This document shows, piece by piece, positions 25,499-34,548 of a stretch of DNA of 64,000 bases. Numbering within the stretch: position 1 is the first letter of the stretch; each line of letters opens with the position of its first letter. The position numbers were made by a program, and so were the translations under genes. The notes below the pieces were generated by a model that made no database searches, was not told the DNA's origin, and was given only the letters and a program-made list of their open reading frames with translations. The stretch covers positions 121,158 through 185,157 of the forward strand of contig QPMI01000013.1 in NCBI GenBank assembly GCA_004431415.1, written 5' to 3'. Source of the DNA: Cyanophora paradoxa. Lineage: Eukaryota; Glaucocystophyceae; Cyanophorales; Cyanophoraceae.

Positions 25499-25732
25499 CT
25501 AATCATAATGACTCGGCTGACTCAATCCCATGGCGACTACTGCTCCCATCAGTGCAACGGCGATTAGCTGGCGGTACAGGACCAGCAGTGCCAGGATGAG
25601 CACGAGCACCGGCGCCGACGCCTGCCAGCCGTAGGCGCTGTGGACTCGCCAGAACAGCGAAAATGCACCGAAGCCCGCGAGCCCGAGCCCCACGAGCAGG
25701 CCTGAGCCCAGCCACAGTGCCTGATTCGCCAT
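25499..25732 (-). CDS. Small three-TM protein, paralogue of the gene at 28319
   Basis: A 77-residue protein starting MANQALWLGSGL. It is almost all hydrophobic, with one helix at about residues 5-28 and two closely spaced ones at about 40-72. The segment YGWQASAPVLVLILALLVLY aligns with FGWKGSAPLGVVMLLLTFMV of the protein at 28319-28669, so the two are paralogues. ATG 25732 was chosen because the codon at 25741 is TTG. A shared 17-base motif lies 36 bp upstream. It is not a family I recognise; a virion or host-membrane protein of the element is possible. Confidence 0.6.
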   Translation of the reverse strand: MANQALWLGSGLLVGLGLAGFGAFSLFWRVHSAYGWQASAPVLVLILALLVLYRQLIAVALMGAVVAMGLSQPSHYD

Positions 25733-25768
25733 TGATACCAAATGAAAGGATAATGTTCCGATTCAGCC

Positions 25769-25785
25769 GTCGCCAACCCGACGCG
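25769..25785 (-). promoter_or_regulatory. Shared upstream motif, copy 1
   Basis: GTCGCCAACCCGACGCG (given as + strand) starts 36 bp upstream of the ATG at 25732. An equivalent copy with one change lies 37 bp upstream of the paralogous gene's ATG (28669), and a further one lies upstream of the capsid cluster. The constant spacing argues for a core promoter element. Confidence 0.55.
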
Positions 25786-25802
25786 ACCCGATGCGCGCCG
25801 AC

Positions 25803-26030
25803 CGTCGAGCGTGCTGTATAAACCGACTCTAGGCGCCGTCACCGTGGTGGTGACGGTAAACCTTGCGGAGTTGAATCAAGGGTTCGAGTCCCCGCGGGCC
25901 CGTCGCCGACCCGACGCGCGCCGAACGTCGAGCGCGCCACCAGAGGCGAGCATAGGCGCCGTCACTCTGACGGTGACGGTAAACCCTGCGGAGTTGAATC
26001 AAGGGTTCGAATCTCGGCGGGTCCCGTTTG
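25803..26030 (+). repeat. Two tandem repeats with TATA box, hairpin and tRNA-type B box
   Basis: Copy 1 (25803-25899) has TATAAA at 25817, a GTCACC/GGTGAC inverted repeat and GGTTCGAGTCC at 25881-25891, a perfect Pol III B-box consensus. Copy 2 (about 25928-26030) keeps the hairpin and GGTTCGAATCT (26004-26014) but has lost the TATA box. A third full copy is at 28231-28318. No matching acceptor stem exists upstream, so these are not intact tRNA genes. They fill the space between divergent genes. Confidence 0.7.
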
Positions 26031-26034
26031 GCCG

Positions 26035-26688
26035 ATGGCGCGTCGGGCGCTGGTGCGGTCCTTTCGCGCCCGCCAGTACGGTCGCGGCGCTCTGATGCAT
26101 GATTGGCAGCGCGAGCAGTTCAACGGACGGGCGGCGGCCGGCGGCGCGCTCGGCGAGGATTTGAACCGCGAGGGCCACGTGGTGGTGCTGGCGAACGCCG
26201 CCGTGCACGTGGCGCACTGCGTGAACGACGCGCTGCACGAGATGCGCGCGGGCGCCGGCGACCCGTTTGTGTACAACCCGCTGCTCGTCGCGGCGGTTGC
26301 CGGCGTCCAATCGGCGCTGGACGGCGTCGCGAGCTTCTGCGACCGGCACTTCCCGAGCGGCGAGCGGCGGGAGGACAAGCTCTACTTCGACAGCTACCGG
26401 TTCGCGCACCAGTGGCTCGAGCCGGTCGAGCGCGCGCGCCTGGCGCTCCGGCGGCCCGACTTCTACAACGGCGGCGACTTTGCCGCCGTCGCCAACCGCG
26501 CCAAGCACACGCTCCCGTGGTTCGGCGCCGCGTCAGCGGACGCGGACGGCGCGCTCGACGTCCGCGACGCCGCCGGCCGCCGCCTGGTCGCCGGCACAGT
26601 CGCGCCCGCCTATCGCCTGCTCTGCCAGTGCGTGGCCGCGCTCGCCGTCCAGTGCGGCGTGCGCCTCCGCGAGTGGCCCGCGGTCTGA
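26035..26688 (+). CDS. Unknown helical protein A, paralogue of the gene at 27556
   Basis: A 217-residue intronless gene starting a few bases after the second repeat. It is predicted to be mostly helical. Residues 105-190 align with the protein at 27556: a shared pattern of D-x-V-A/S-x-x-CxR, then YFDSYRFA versus YFASYPFA, a KH pair (NRAKHTLPWFG versus NELKHHCPHVG), and finally APAYRL versus VPAYRI. The recurrent N-x-x-KH element resembles helical nucleic-acid-associated domains, but no family can be named. Its 3' end faces that of the protease gene, 58 bp away. Confidence 0.6.
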   Translation: MARRALVRSFRARQYGRGALMHDWQREQFNGRAAAGGALGEDLNREGHVVVLANAAVHVAHCVNDALHEMRAGAGDPFVYNPLLVAAVAGVQSALDGVASFCDRHFPSGERREDKLYFDSYRFAHQWLEPVERARLALRRPDFYNGGDFAAVANRAKHTLPWFGAASADADGALDVRDAAGRRLVAGTVAPAYRLLCQCVAALAVQCGVRLREWPAV

Positions 26689-26746
26689 CGATTGTCCGCG
26701 CTGCCGTGGCCCGTGATGAATGCGAATATATATACGACAGTACTAC

Positions 26747-27469
26747 CTAACCAGTCAAACCAGACTCCTCGGCTATCGAGAGGCTCAGCGATGCGTATCG
26801 GACGGTGAGGGCCAGGCGGTTTGCGACGAAGTACGAGGCTCCGAGCACGCAGGCCTTGCTGAAGTGCGAGTGCGACTCGTACACCGTGGCCGGTCGGCCG
26901 TTGACCAGGAGCGTGGCGCCGAGCGCCGAGACAGACGAGAGGCCGAGCGCCTCGATGACGTCGCCCGAGACGTAGGTGTGCGGCGAGCCCGTGTCGATGA
27001 TGAATGGGGCGAACACGGCGCGCCCGCGCCTCGCGGCGACCGGCAGGACTGCGAGCGGCCGGCTGTTGGGGCCGGCGATCCGGCCCTCGACGGGGAACGC
27101 GGGGCGGCGGTCCGGCGGGGCTTCTGCGAGGTAAGCGACGCCGAACAGCTGAGCGATTGACTCCAGGTCGCTGCGGTCACGGATGTCCGTGAGCAGGACG
27201 TCGAACTGCTTCGGCGTCACGAGCGCCGGGTGCGCGTCCGCGAGCCCGGCGGCCTGCATGCTTCTGAATAGGAGCGCGAGTGGCGCGAGCGCTGAGTCGA
27301 TCTCAGAGAGCTCCGGCGACTTGTCGGGCACGTTGACCCGGATCAACCGAAGCTCCGAAAGAACGTCCGCGATGTTGGCCGCATCGCCGCGCAGGGCTGC
27401 GACTGGTCGGAGCCCGGCCGGCAGCGCGCCGAGCGCCGCTGCAGCCGCCGCCGCCTCGGCGCTTTCCAT
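26747..27469 (-). CDS. Single-domain retropepsin-like aspartic protease
   Basis: A 240-residue protein. The active-site motif FIIDTGSPHTYVS lies at residues 156-168 with DTGS at 159-162. This is followed by a flap-like LLVNGRPATVY segment and a hydrophobic-hydrophobic-Gly element VLGASYF at 208-214. That spacing is what single-lobe retroviral-type proteases, which act as dimers, show. The N-terminal 120 residues are helical and not recognised. No reverse transcriptase, integrase or gag-like sequence is nearby, so it is not part of an obvious retrotransposon. It may mature virion proteins of the element (inference). Its start (27469) is divergent from the gene at 27556. Confidence 0.7.
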   Translation of the reverse strand: MESAEAAAAAAALGALPAGLRPVAALRGDAANIADVLSELRLIRVNVPDKSPELSEIDSALAPLALLFRSMQAAGLADAHPALVTPKQFDVLLTDIRDRSDLESIAQLFGVAYLAEAPPDRRPAFPVEGRIAGPNSRPLAVLPVAARRGRAVFAPFIIDTGSPHTYVSGDVIEALGLSSVSALGATLLVNGRPATVYESHSHFSKACVLGASYFVANRLALTVRYASLSLSIAEESGLTG

Positions 27470-27555
27470 TGAAGGCCCTAGTTCGAGCCCCCGCGGGCCC
27501 GATTGGCGCCGTGTTCGCTGGCCCGGCGCTTCTTTCGCACGTCGACGGTGAGCCC
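27470..27555. promoter_or_regulatory. Divergent promoter with partial B-box repeat
   Basis: The 86 bp between divergent ATGs contains AGTTCGAGCCCCCGCGGGCC (from 27480), matching the 3' part of the B-box repeats at 25881, followed by GGCGCCGTGT as in those repeats. Confidence 0.5.
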
Positions 27556-28173
27556 ATGGCGGACGACGCGTTCCCGCTGCTGTCTGACGGTTCGCGCTTC
27601 TGGCAGGTGATGCGCGGCGCGCGGGAACCGGCCGCCAGCGGCCTCAACGCCGCCGGCCACCTGGGCACTGTGCGGGCCGCGGTGTGCGTGGTCGGCGCGC
27701 TCGTCTGCCAGGCCCAGGAGCTGTGCGCCGGGGCCGGGGCGCCGGCGGCGGACGAGCTGAACGGGCTGGCGTTCACCGCCACCGTGAGCCTGGCGGCGCT
27801 GCTGGACAGCGTCGCGCACTACTGCGAGCGCGCGCAGCCGCGCGGCCCGTACCGCCGCGACGGCAACATATACTTCGCAAGCTACCCGTTCGCGCAGAGC
27901 GATTTCCGATTCGTCGCGGAGGCCCGCGCGCGGCTCGGCGAGCTGGCGTTCGCCGGCAAGCCGTTCGCCACGCTCGTCAACGAGCTCAAGCACCACTGCC
28001 CGCACGTCGGCCAGCCGTCGCTCTTCGGCCGCACGGGCCACTACGACCTGCACGACGGCGCGGGCCGCGGTTACGTGTACGACGTCCTCGTGCCGGCGTA
28101 TCGGATCGCGCGCGACGTCGTCGCGCGCCTCGCGGCCCTGTTGCCGCCGCCGCCCGGCTTCCCCCACCCGTGA
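27556..28173 (+). CDS. Unknown helical protein B, paralogue of the gene at 26035
   Basis: A 205-residue intronless gene. ATG 27556 (MADDAFPLLSDG) was chosen because the open frame extends upstream only through non-ATG codons across the repeat. It shares the central CxR, YFxSYxFA, KH and PAYR elements with the gene at 26035. The C-terminus is Pro-rich (LLPPPPGFPHP). The role is unknown. Tandem-like duplication with opposite-strand genes between suggests a duplicated cassette. Confidence 0.6.
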   Translation: MADDAFPLLSDGSRFWQVMRGAREPAASGLNAAGHLGTVRAAVCVVGALVCQAQELCAGAGAPAADELNGLAFTATVSLAALLDSVAHYCERAQPRGPYRRDGNIYFASYPFAQSDFRFVAEARARLGELAFAGKPFATLVNELKHHCPHVGQPSLFGRTGHYDLHDGAGRGYVYDVLVPAYRIARDVVARLAALLPPPPGFPHP

Positions 28174-28230
28174 TGAACGCGAACATACGTGCCACCCAGC
28201 ACGCTCGCGGGTCGGGTGCCGGTCCTGGGT

Positions 28231-28318
28231 GTCGAGCGTGCTGTATAAACCGACTATAGGCGCCGTCACCATGACGGTGACGGTAAACCCTGCGGAGTTG
28301 AATCGAGGGTTCGGATCC
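28231..28318 (+). repeat. Third TATA/hairpin/B-box repeat
   Basis: TATAAA at 28244 and GGTTCGGATCC at 28308-28318. The TATA-to-B-box distance is 64 bp, exactly as in the copy at 25803. The hairpin arm varies (GTCACC-ATGAC-GGTGAC) while pairing is kept. It abuts the stop codon of the convergent gene at 28319. Confidence 0.7.
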
Positions 28319-28669
28319 CTACGAAACCTGAATGAGACCTCGCATGACGTCCGGGTCCATGTAGCCGGCGGTGAGCATGAGCGCGAGCCCTGACGTCATT
28401 GTAAGCTTTGCCGGGCCGACGCGCCCGACCATGAACGTGAGGAGCAGCATCACCACGCCGAGCGGCGCGCTGCCCTTCCAGCCGAAGCGGCCGTGGAGGC
28501 CGCGGAAGGCCTTGTACAGGCCGTACGGCGCCGTCGTGGCCAGCAGCAGCACCAGCGCGTAGAGCGTCAGCTTGAGCTCGAGCTCGCCGCCGTCATCCTC
28601 CGCGGCCTGCTGCTGCGGCTGCGTCGTCGAGGCCTGCGCGCCCGGCGGTCGTGACTCGGCGTTACCCAT
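28319..28669 (-). CDS. Myristoylation-type small membrane protein, paralogue of the gene at 25499
   Basis: A 116-residue protein. It starts MGNAESRPP, a strong N-myristoylation signal (G2 with N3, S6). A Gln/acidic linker follows, then three hydrophobic helices at about residues 34-53, 68-85 and 89-105. The middle part is paralogous to the protein at 25499. ATG 28669 was chosen because it yields the MGNA terminus and sits 37 bp from the shared upstream motif. Myristoylated TM proteins are common inner-membrane virion proteins of large DNA viruses, so a virion role is possible but inferred. Confidence 0.6.
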   Translation of the reverse strand: MGNAESRPPGAQASTTQPQQQAAEDDGGELELKLTLYALVLLLATTAPYGLYKAFRGLHGRFGWKGSAPLGVVMLLLTFMVGRVGPAKLTMTSGLALMLTAGYMDPDVMRGLIQVS

Positions 28670-29070
28670 GGTCACTCGTTGCGCTCGAAAAAAACGCGCG
28701 CGGCCCGTCGCCAACCCCACGCGCGCCGACCGCCGAGCGTGCTATGGGATGAATCCGATCCGTCACGGGTCGAAGGCCGGCGGACGCGTCGCCGTCACCG
28801 ACGGTGACGCGTCACCGTGACGCGCGATCATGCGGGAAGCCGGAAAATGCGAGCGCGAAATGCCGCGCGCGCGTTTTCCTGCGGTCGCGTTTCCCGGCGC
28901 TGCGAACTGGGCCCCCGAATGACCTCCCGAGCGCCGGCCTCCGAACCTCATTCCACTCGCCCAGCGAGATTCGCAAAGCCTCAGCGCTAGCTAGCAACTC
29001 ACGGTGCGCGCGGTTTTCCCTTGGCTGCAAAACTTGGCTGACTTTTCCCTTTGCGCGCAGATCTCTCAAG
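28670..29070. promoter_or_regulatory. Divergent promoter region with shared motif copy 2
   Basis: GTCGCCAACCCCACGCG at 28707-28723 is followed by GCGCGCCGACCGCCGAGCGTGCT, matching about 40 bp of the region upstream of 25732. At 28792-28822 lies an inverted TGAC/GTCA cluster. From about 29003 a likely 5'-UTR intron (GTGCGC to GCGCAG) leads to the ATG at 29071. Confidence 0.5.
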
Positions 29071-32000
29071 ATGAACTCTGCCAAGTCCGACCTCAAGGGC
29101 AAGGGCGCTCTCACGGTAAGGGGATTTTGCCTTGGTGAAAAGCGCATGCCTTGGCTGATTTTGCCCGTTTTGCCGCAGCCCTCTGCGTACTTCACGATGC
29201 TTCAGGAGTTTGTCGTCGAGCCCGATTTCCCCTTCGACGAGCGCCGCTGTTTCCGCCTCAACCACGAGGGCCTTGTGCTCGCCGTGCCGGTGCGCGGGGC
29301 TTGGCTTGCCGATTGAATCGCCTCTAACTCCCGTCCGTCTTTGGCGCAGGCGGACAAGGCCACGTACGTCATGCAGCTTGTCGACAAGGACAAGCAGTCC
29401 CGCGTCCCCGAGGTCATCGACATGACCGATATCGAGGACGAGCCCGCCGGCCAGGGCCCCCCGCCCCCCGCCCCGCGCGCCAAGGGTCCGTGACTCTGCC
29501 GAAATTTCTCGCATGACGTCACGCTGACCTTTTTCGCGCCACAGCGGCCGTCCCCTTGAACTTCCCCAGCCTGGCTGCACCGGCGGCCGCGGCGGCCGCG
29601 GCGCCTGTGGCCGGCCCTTCGAGCCAGCCGGCCGCGGGCCCTTCGAGCAAGCCGGCCTCGGCGGCCTCTACGTCGGACGACGACGACGACAACGTGCCGC
29701 TGAACCGCTGTGAGCCCCGCCCCTTGCCCGCGTGCCTGCCCACGCTCACCGCCTTGCCGGCAGTGAAGCGCGGCCGGGACTCTGAGACTGCCGCCGCCAA
29801 GCCCGCCGCTGCCAAGCCCGCCGCCGCCAAGCCCGCCGCCGCCAAGCCCGCCGCCGCCAAGCCCGCCGGCGGTCTCGCTGCCAAGCTCGCCGCCAAGGCT
29901 GCCAAGTTCGCTGCCAAGTTCGCTGCCGAGCCCGCGGCCAAGCCCGCCGCCGCCAAGCCCGCGAGCCCTAGTGCGTAACCCTGTTTTTCGTCTGTTTGAA
30001 TAGCCCATTGACTCCCGTTGTGCGCAGAGCCGGACGACCCCACGTTCCAGCTCATCCCCTCGGCTCTGATTCCGTCGAGGCCGATCAGCCCGCCGGCCCC
30101 GGCCCCGGCTGCCGCCGCCCCGGCCCCGGCCCCGGCCGACGCCCCGGCCCCGGCCCCGGCCGACGCCCCGGCCGACGCCCCGGCTGCCGCTGCCAGCGAC
30201 GACGAGGACGTTGTCGGTCGCCAGATTCGGGAGGCCACTCAGAAGCCCGGCGGCAAGGACTTCCTCGACAAGGTCGCCAGCGACGCGTGGGAGAACGAGT
30301 CTGTGCGTGCCGAGTACGGCAAGCGCTACCTTGTGTGCGCATCGGAGCTTCGCATGGCCATCATACCCACGAGCCAGCCTGTGTCTCCCAACGCGCCGAA
30401 GAACTACGTGACTCGCGAGTGCAAGGCCCGCATTGCCATCTGCAAGCGCACCGCAGAGTACGACTACGACTCTGGCGAGGTCACGGAGATCCGCGCCAGG
30501 CGCGGGATGGGCGAGTCGAAGATGATTAATGACAGCGAGAGCTCGTACAAGGTGAAGCTGGGCGGCCAGGACGTGCTCCTCACGTTCACTGAGATCGAAG
30601 CCATCAACCGCGAGCTCGTCCACTGGCCCGTCACTCTCGACAAGGACGGCAACTGCTGCATCAAGGGCAAGGCGCGCGACGCCGCCATGGAGCGCTACCT
30701 GGCCGCGAAGGCGCGCCTCAACATGCGGAAGACTGCCGCCCTTATGGCCGAGGTGAACCTATTTCTATTCAATCCGGCACCTCTAGATCTGCGCTGACTT
30801 GGCCGCCGCAGACCGGCGAGGCCGGCGGCAAGGTCTTGAACAGCAAGTTCGGCACGACCGTCCAGCCCAACCGCGAGCTCGGTGGCACTACGAACCCCTC
30901 CTGTTCAGCTGCGGCTCGAAGGCTCGGCTGCAGGCTGCCAGCTTGACGGTGCGCCGCGCGACTGAATCGGTTCAATTTCATTCAATTGGCTCACTTTCCC
31001 GCAGATCGCCAAGGCGTACGTCGACCCCAAGATGCTGCGGGCCCGCGCGATCAAGGCGTTCGACGACACGTTCTTGGACGTCATTTTCCGGCTCTACTCG
31101 AAGCAGGAGGTGGCACAGATGGACGCGGAAGGAATCGTGAAGAGCGTCATCGCCGATATCAAGGAGGACTCAATCAAGTTCCTCGTCGAGGAGGGCATCG
31201 TGCCCGAGAAAATCGTTCTCGTCAAGACCCGCATCCACCGCGCCTTTGTGAGCCGCCGGCCGCCGCACGCGGCGTACATGGGCGTCTGCCGCCTTCTCGG
31301 CGCGCACACCGGCGCCGCTGGCAGCAGCAGCAGCCCCGCCGGCGCCCCGGCCCGCCCCGCGGGCCTGGCGACCCCGCGGCGCCCGGCGCCGCCGCGCGCG
31401 GCGCCCGCGGCGCCCGTGTCCGAGCCCGAGGCGATGGACGTCGACTCGGAGCCGGCGGCGGACCCCGAGCCGGCGGCCGAGTCGGACCACGCGACCGAGA
31501 CCGAGGGCCCCAAGCGCAAGCGCGCGAAGACCTCTGCCGAGGAGCTGACGCCCGAGGCCAAGGCCGAGAAGCGGCGCGAGGCGAACCGCAAGGGCGCTGA
31601 GACCAAGGCCAAGAACGAGGAGGCGTGGGCCCGCGCCGTCCAGAAGGGCTACAAGTTCAACGCCAAGGAACTCGAGGTGCGCGGCTGAACTCAATCGCGC
31701 TCAATCGCACGCCTGACTCCGCGGCGCGCAGAAGGACACCCTGCCGAGCCGCGCGCGGCACGTCGACGACTTCCGCAAGCTCGTCGCCGAGAAGCGCGCC
31801 GAGTTCCTGGCCGTCGCGCGCCCGCTCCGGAACTTCGAGAAGGCCATCTCTAACGCCCGCGCCGTGATTGAGAAGCGCCTCGCGGCTGCCGATTGCAAGC
31901 CCAAGGAGAAGTCGGCGCTCCTGAAGAAGCTCGAGGCCGGCGGGGCGTGCGACAAGGCCGAGGAGGCCCTGCGTGACATCACCGAGGAGATGGTCGCGGG

Positions 32001-32337
32001 GTGGCGCCAGACGATCGACGATCTCGAGTCGGCCTTCTTCACGCGCTACAACATCCCCAACTTCGCGCCCGTGGCGGCCGACTCTGCTGCGGTCGCTGCC
32101 GACTTCAAGAAGATCGTGGAGGCCTCGCAGCGCTACAAGCGGCACAACCCCGGCTTCGGCCCCGCCCCGCCGAGCGACGACGACGGCTTCTTCACCGACG
32201 CCGACGCCGTTGACGGCGACGCCGACGCCGACACCTTGGCCAACGCCGCCAGCGAGGCCGGCGACGCGGCCGGGGACGTGGCAGAGGCGCTGCTCTCGAT
32301 GGCCGCCGAGGCGGCCGCCGGGGACTTCGACGAGTAG
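29071..32337 (+). CDS. Spliced gene of unknown function, Ala/Pro-rich with nuclear-type basic tract
   Basis: Eight introns are placed by frame and signal: 29116-29178, 29290-29349, 29486-29544, 29710-29763, 29971-30027, about 30754-30811, 30949-31004 and 31677-31731. All are 54-63 nt with GC/GT-rich donors, a TGAC(T)-like branch site and a GCGCAG/CCGCAG acceptor. The protein has two Ala/Pro/Lys low-complexity tracts, then a folded part (YGKRYLVCASELRMAI, DGNCCIKGKARDAAMERYLA), then FDDTFLDVIFRLYSKQEVAQ, a KRKRAK nuclear-localisation-like tract and an acidic tail. A one-base shift near 30885 is needed to keep frame between GGKVLNSKFG and LLFSCGSKAR. No family recognised. The stop is TAG at 32335-32337. 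Confidence 0.6.
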
Positions 32338-32668
32338 GCGGCCTCTAGCTAGGAGTTGTGCAGTGTAAATAACTCAGTCAGTTTGGCTTATATTCGTGGC
32401 TTTGTTTGATCGCAAATACTTATATATTCAATTCACACTCGCGACTCTGCCTTGGCTGCCTCTAGCACTACGCGCGACTCTGCTGCCTTGGCTGCCTCTA
32501 GCGTCGTCCAAATACTGTGAAGAAGGCACGAGAGCCTGTTTACTTCTGCGATCTGGCGGTCCTCGGCGCAGTCTTCCAAGTCGAGCGCCAGCACGGCGAG
32601 GTCCCACGCGGCGCCGCTAAGGGACTCGAGCGCCTCGGCCCGCGGCGACTCGGGCGCCCCGCTCGCGC
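32338..32668. repeat. Intergenic with short direct repeat
   Basis: GCGACTCTGCCTTGGCTGCC plus TCTAGC at 32441-32466 is repeated with a 3-base insertion at 32474-32502. It is preceded by an AT-rich stretch around 32385-32430. No gene is seen. Confidence 0.6.
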
Positions 32669-33502
32669 TCATGCCTCGGCCCTCGCTAGACGAGCGCGAA
32701 AACCTTGGCGCCGCGCGCTCCGCCCGCGGCCGCCGATCGCGACGGGCGGCTCAGGCGTGCGGGCACGGGCTCGCCGCGAAGAGGAGGCCGTGGGCGGCGG
32801 CGGGAAGGGCGGCGGCGGGCGGACCGGGAGCCCGTGGGACGAGGCCGCCGCGACGGCGAGCGCGAGCGCCGCCTGGCGGTGCTGGCCGAGCGCGGCGTCG
32901 TAGTGCGCCGCGAGCCGCCGCTGGCTGCCGTGGCACGCGTCGCAGAGCAGGTGCCGCTCGCACTGGAACATCCAGCAGGGTGCCCCGGCCGCGGGCGCCT
33001 CGTGGCAGGACGTGCACGCCTCGCCGGGCTCGGCGGCGCCGCCGGCCGCGCAGCGGCGGAAGCCCGAGGGCGCCGCGGGAGAGGGCGCCTTCGACGGGGG
33101 CGGGCAGCGCCGGAGGCGCGCGTGCAGCTGCGCGATCTCGCCGTTCAGGTTCGCCACCACGGCCCGCAGCTCCGCGACGCGCCCCTCGAGGTCCGCGCGG
33201 GCGGACGCGCCCGCGGCGACCTGCGCGGCGAGCTTGTCCGCACGCCTGCGCTCAATGCGCGCACGCTCCTCGGCGGCCTTGGCCGCGAGGGCGCACGCGC
33301 GGCCGGCCGCCTCCTCGGACCGGAGCACCACCTCCAGGGCGGCCGCCCTGGCCTCCGCGTCGGTTGCGCGACGGGTCGCCAGCTCCACCAGGTCGACCCC
33401 GAGCGCTCGGGTGCGCGACTCGGCGCCCTCCGACATGTCAAAATGCAGCCGCGCCAAATCGCGCTCGCATTCCTCAAGGCCGATCGCGACGCAGCTCTTC
33501 AT
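32669..33502 (-). CDS. Coiled-coil protein with RING-like zinc-binding motif
   Basis: A 277-residue intronless protein. A long Ala/Arg/Glu heptad-rich helix covers about residues 10-125. A cysteine/histidine cluster follows: CTSC, a further C and C, then CERHLLCDACH at about 165-195. This gives the CxxC ... CxxHxxCxxC order of the first six ligands of a RING, but the final CxxC pair is missing, so E3 ligase activity is doubtful. The C-terminus is Pro/Arg-rich. RING-like coiled-coil proteins occur in hosts and large DNA viruses alike, so context does not decide its origin. Confidence 0.55.
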   Translation of the reverse strand: MKSCVAIGLEECERDLARLHFDMSEGAESRTRALGVDLVELATRRATDAEARAAALEVVLRSEEAAGRACALAAKAAEERARIERRRADKLAAQVAAGASARADLEGRVAELRAVVANLNGEIAQLHARLRRCPPPSKAPSPAAPSGFRRCAAGGAAEPGEACTSCHEAPAAGAPCWMFQCERHLLCDACHGSQRRLAAHYDAALGQHRQAALALAVAAASSHGLPVRPPPPFPPPPTASSSRRARARTPEPPVAIGGRGRSARRQGFRARLARAEA

Positions 33503-34548
33503 GATAATGTGTGTGTGCGGGAGAGGCCGCCCCGGTCGAGGGCCGGCGCGGCAGATGGCCGGTCCGCTGGCAGATGGCCGGTTCGCCGGTGACGGTGACG
33601 GGCGGCCATGTGATCATGGCCCGGGACCATGCGTTCGATTTTTCGTGCAAGTTGCAAGAACTTGCAACGATAGGGGTGTTGCGGGGTAAGTGCGGCTAAT
33701 TGCGACACTCGGGCTCGTAATTGTATTTATTAATTTTACATCACACTGAAGCGACTCGGATATCAGTAATTACGTACCCCAAAAATATACATAATTTGAG
33801 TTTTAACTTAATTATGTGCATTAATTGCTTGCAAATATTATTTTGACGGTCACCTGACGGCATAATATTGCAATTATCACTCTCGAGCTCCGACTCGGAG
33901 ACTCTCGGGCCGGCGGGCTCCTAGTATCCAACAGGCATTCAGGCGACTCGAAAGTACATGTTAGTGGACCGGGCGCGTGCCGGCGGCGGCGACGAATCGT
34001 TGGAGTCTAGCTGCATATGCATAGTCCACGACCATGGATGTGAGCCGTTGGCGCCGTTGCGGATCCGGCGCAATCTTTGCGGGCCCGTGCCTGCGAATCG
34101 GCCGCCGAGTGTAGGTTTTTTTGTCGAACTGGATGAATCACCCCTGGCTCATGTGCGGGGGTACCTCCGACCTACAATCACGCCGGCGGTGCTTCCAGGA
34201 CCTTCGCTCTGGCAATCACTCCAGTTCACGTCTCGCGATTGCGGCGCGTAGCGTAGGCGCAGCGGCGCGCGGCGAAGGCGGCGGGCGGGAGGCAGCGATG
34301 ATGGCGACGAACCAGCTGGTGTGCATGCGCACGCGCGCGCCGATCGTCGCGCGCGCCGCGCGCGCCGAAACCCACGCCCGCGCGCGCAGGGCTGGCCCGC
34401 GCGCGCGAGCCCGATGTGGCAGGACTTCAGCCGCGAGCCGCGGCTGTTGCAGCACGGCCCGTCCGCTTTCCTGCCTCCCATGCGGCCCGCACCGGCGCGC
34501 GTGCCTCGGCCGGCGACGCCCATCCAGGAGCCGTGCTCGCCGGCGGCT
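33503..34548. other. Gene-poor stretch with AT-rich island
   Basis: 33588-33600 carries GTGACGGTGACG, echoing the TGAC motifs at 25.4 and 28.8 kb. 33716-33880 is very AT-rich against a GC-rich background, with many ATTAAT/TAATTA words. 33960-34548 has no supported gene; it contains CG-rich alternating purine-pyrimidine runs around 34330-34420. Confidence 0.5.

Noticed and set aside
25803..26030. tRNA genes suggested by GGTTCGAGTCC
   Set aside because: No acceptor stem, D arm or anticodon arm can be formed upstream, and the T stem is poorly paired; kept only as B-box-bearing repeats.
26747..27469. LTR retrotransposon around the aspartic protease
   Set aside because: No reverse transcriptase, RNase H or integrase sequence and no LTR-like terminal repeats flank it.
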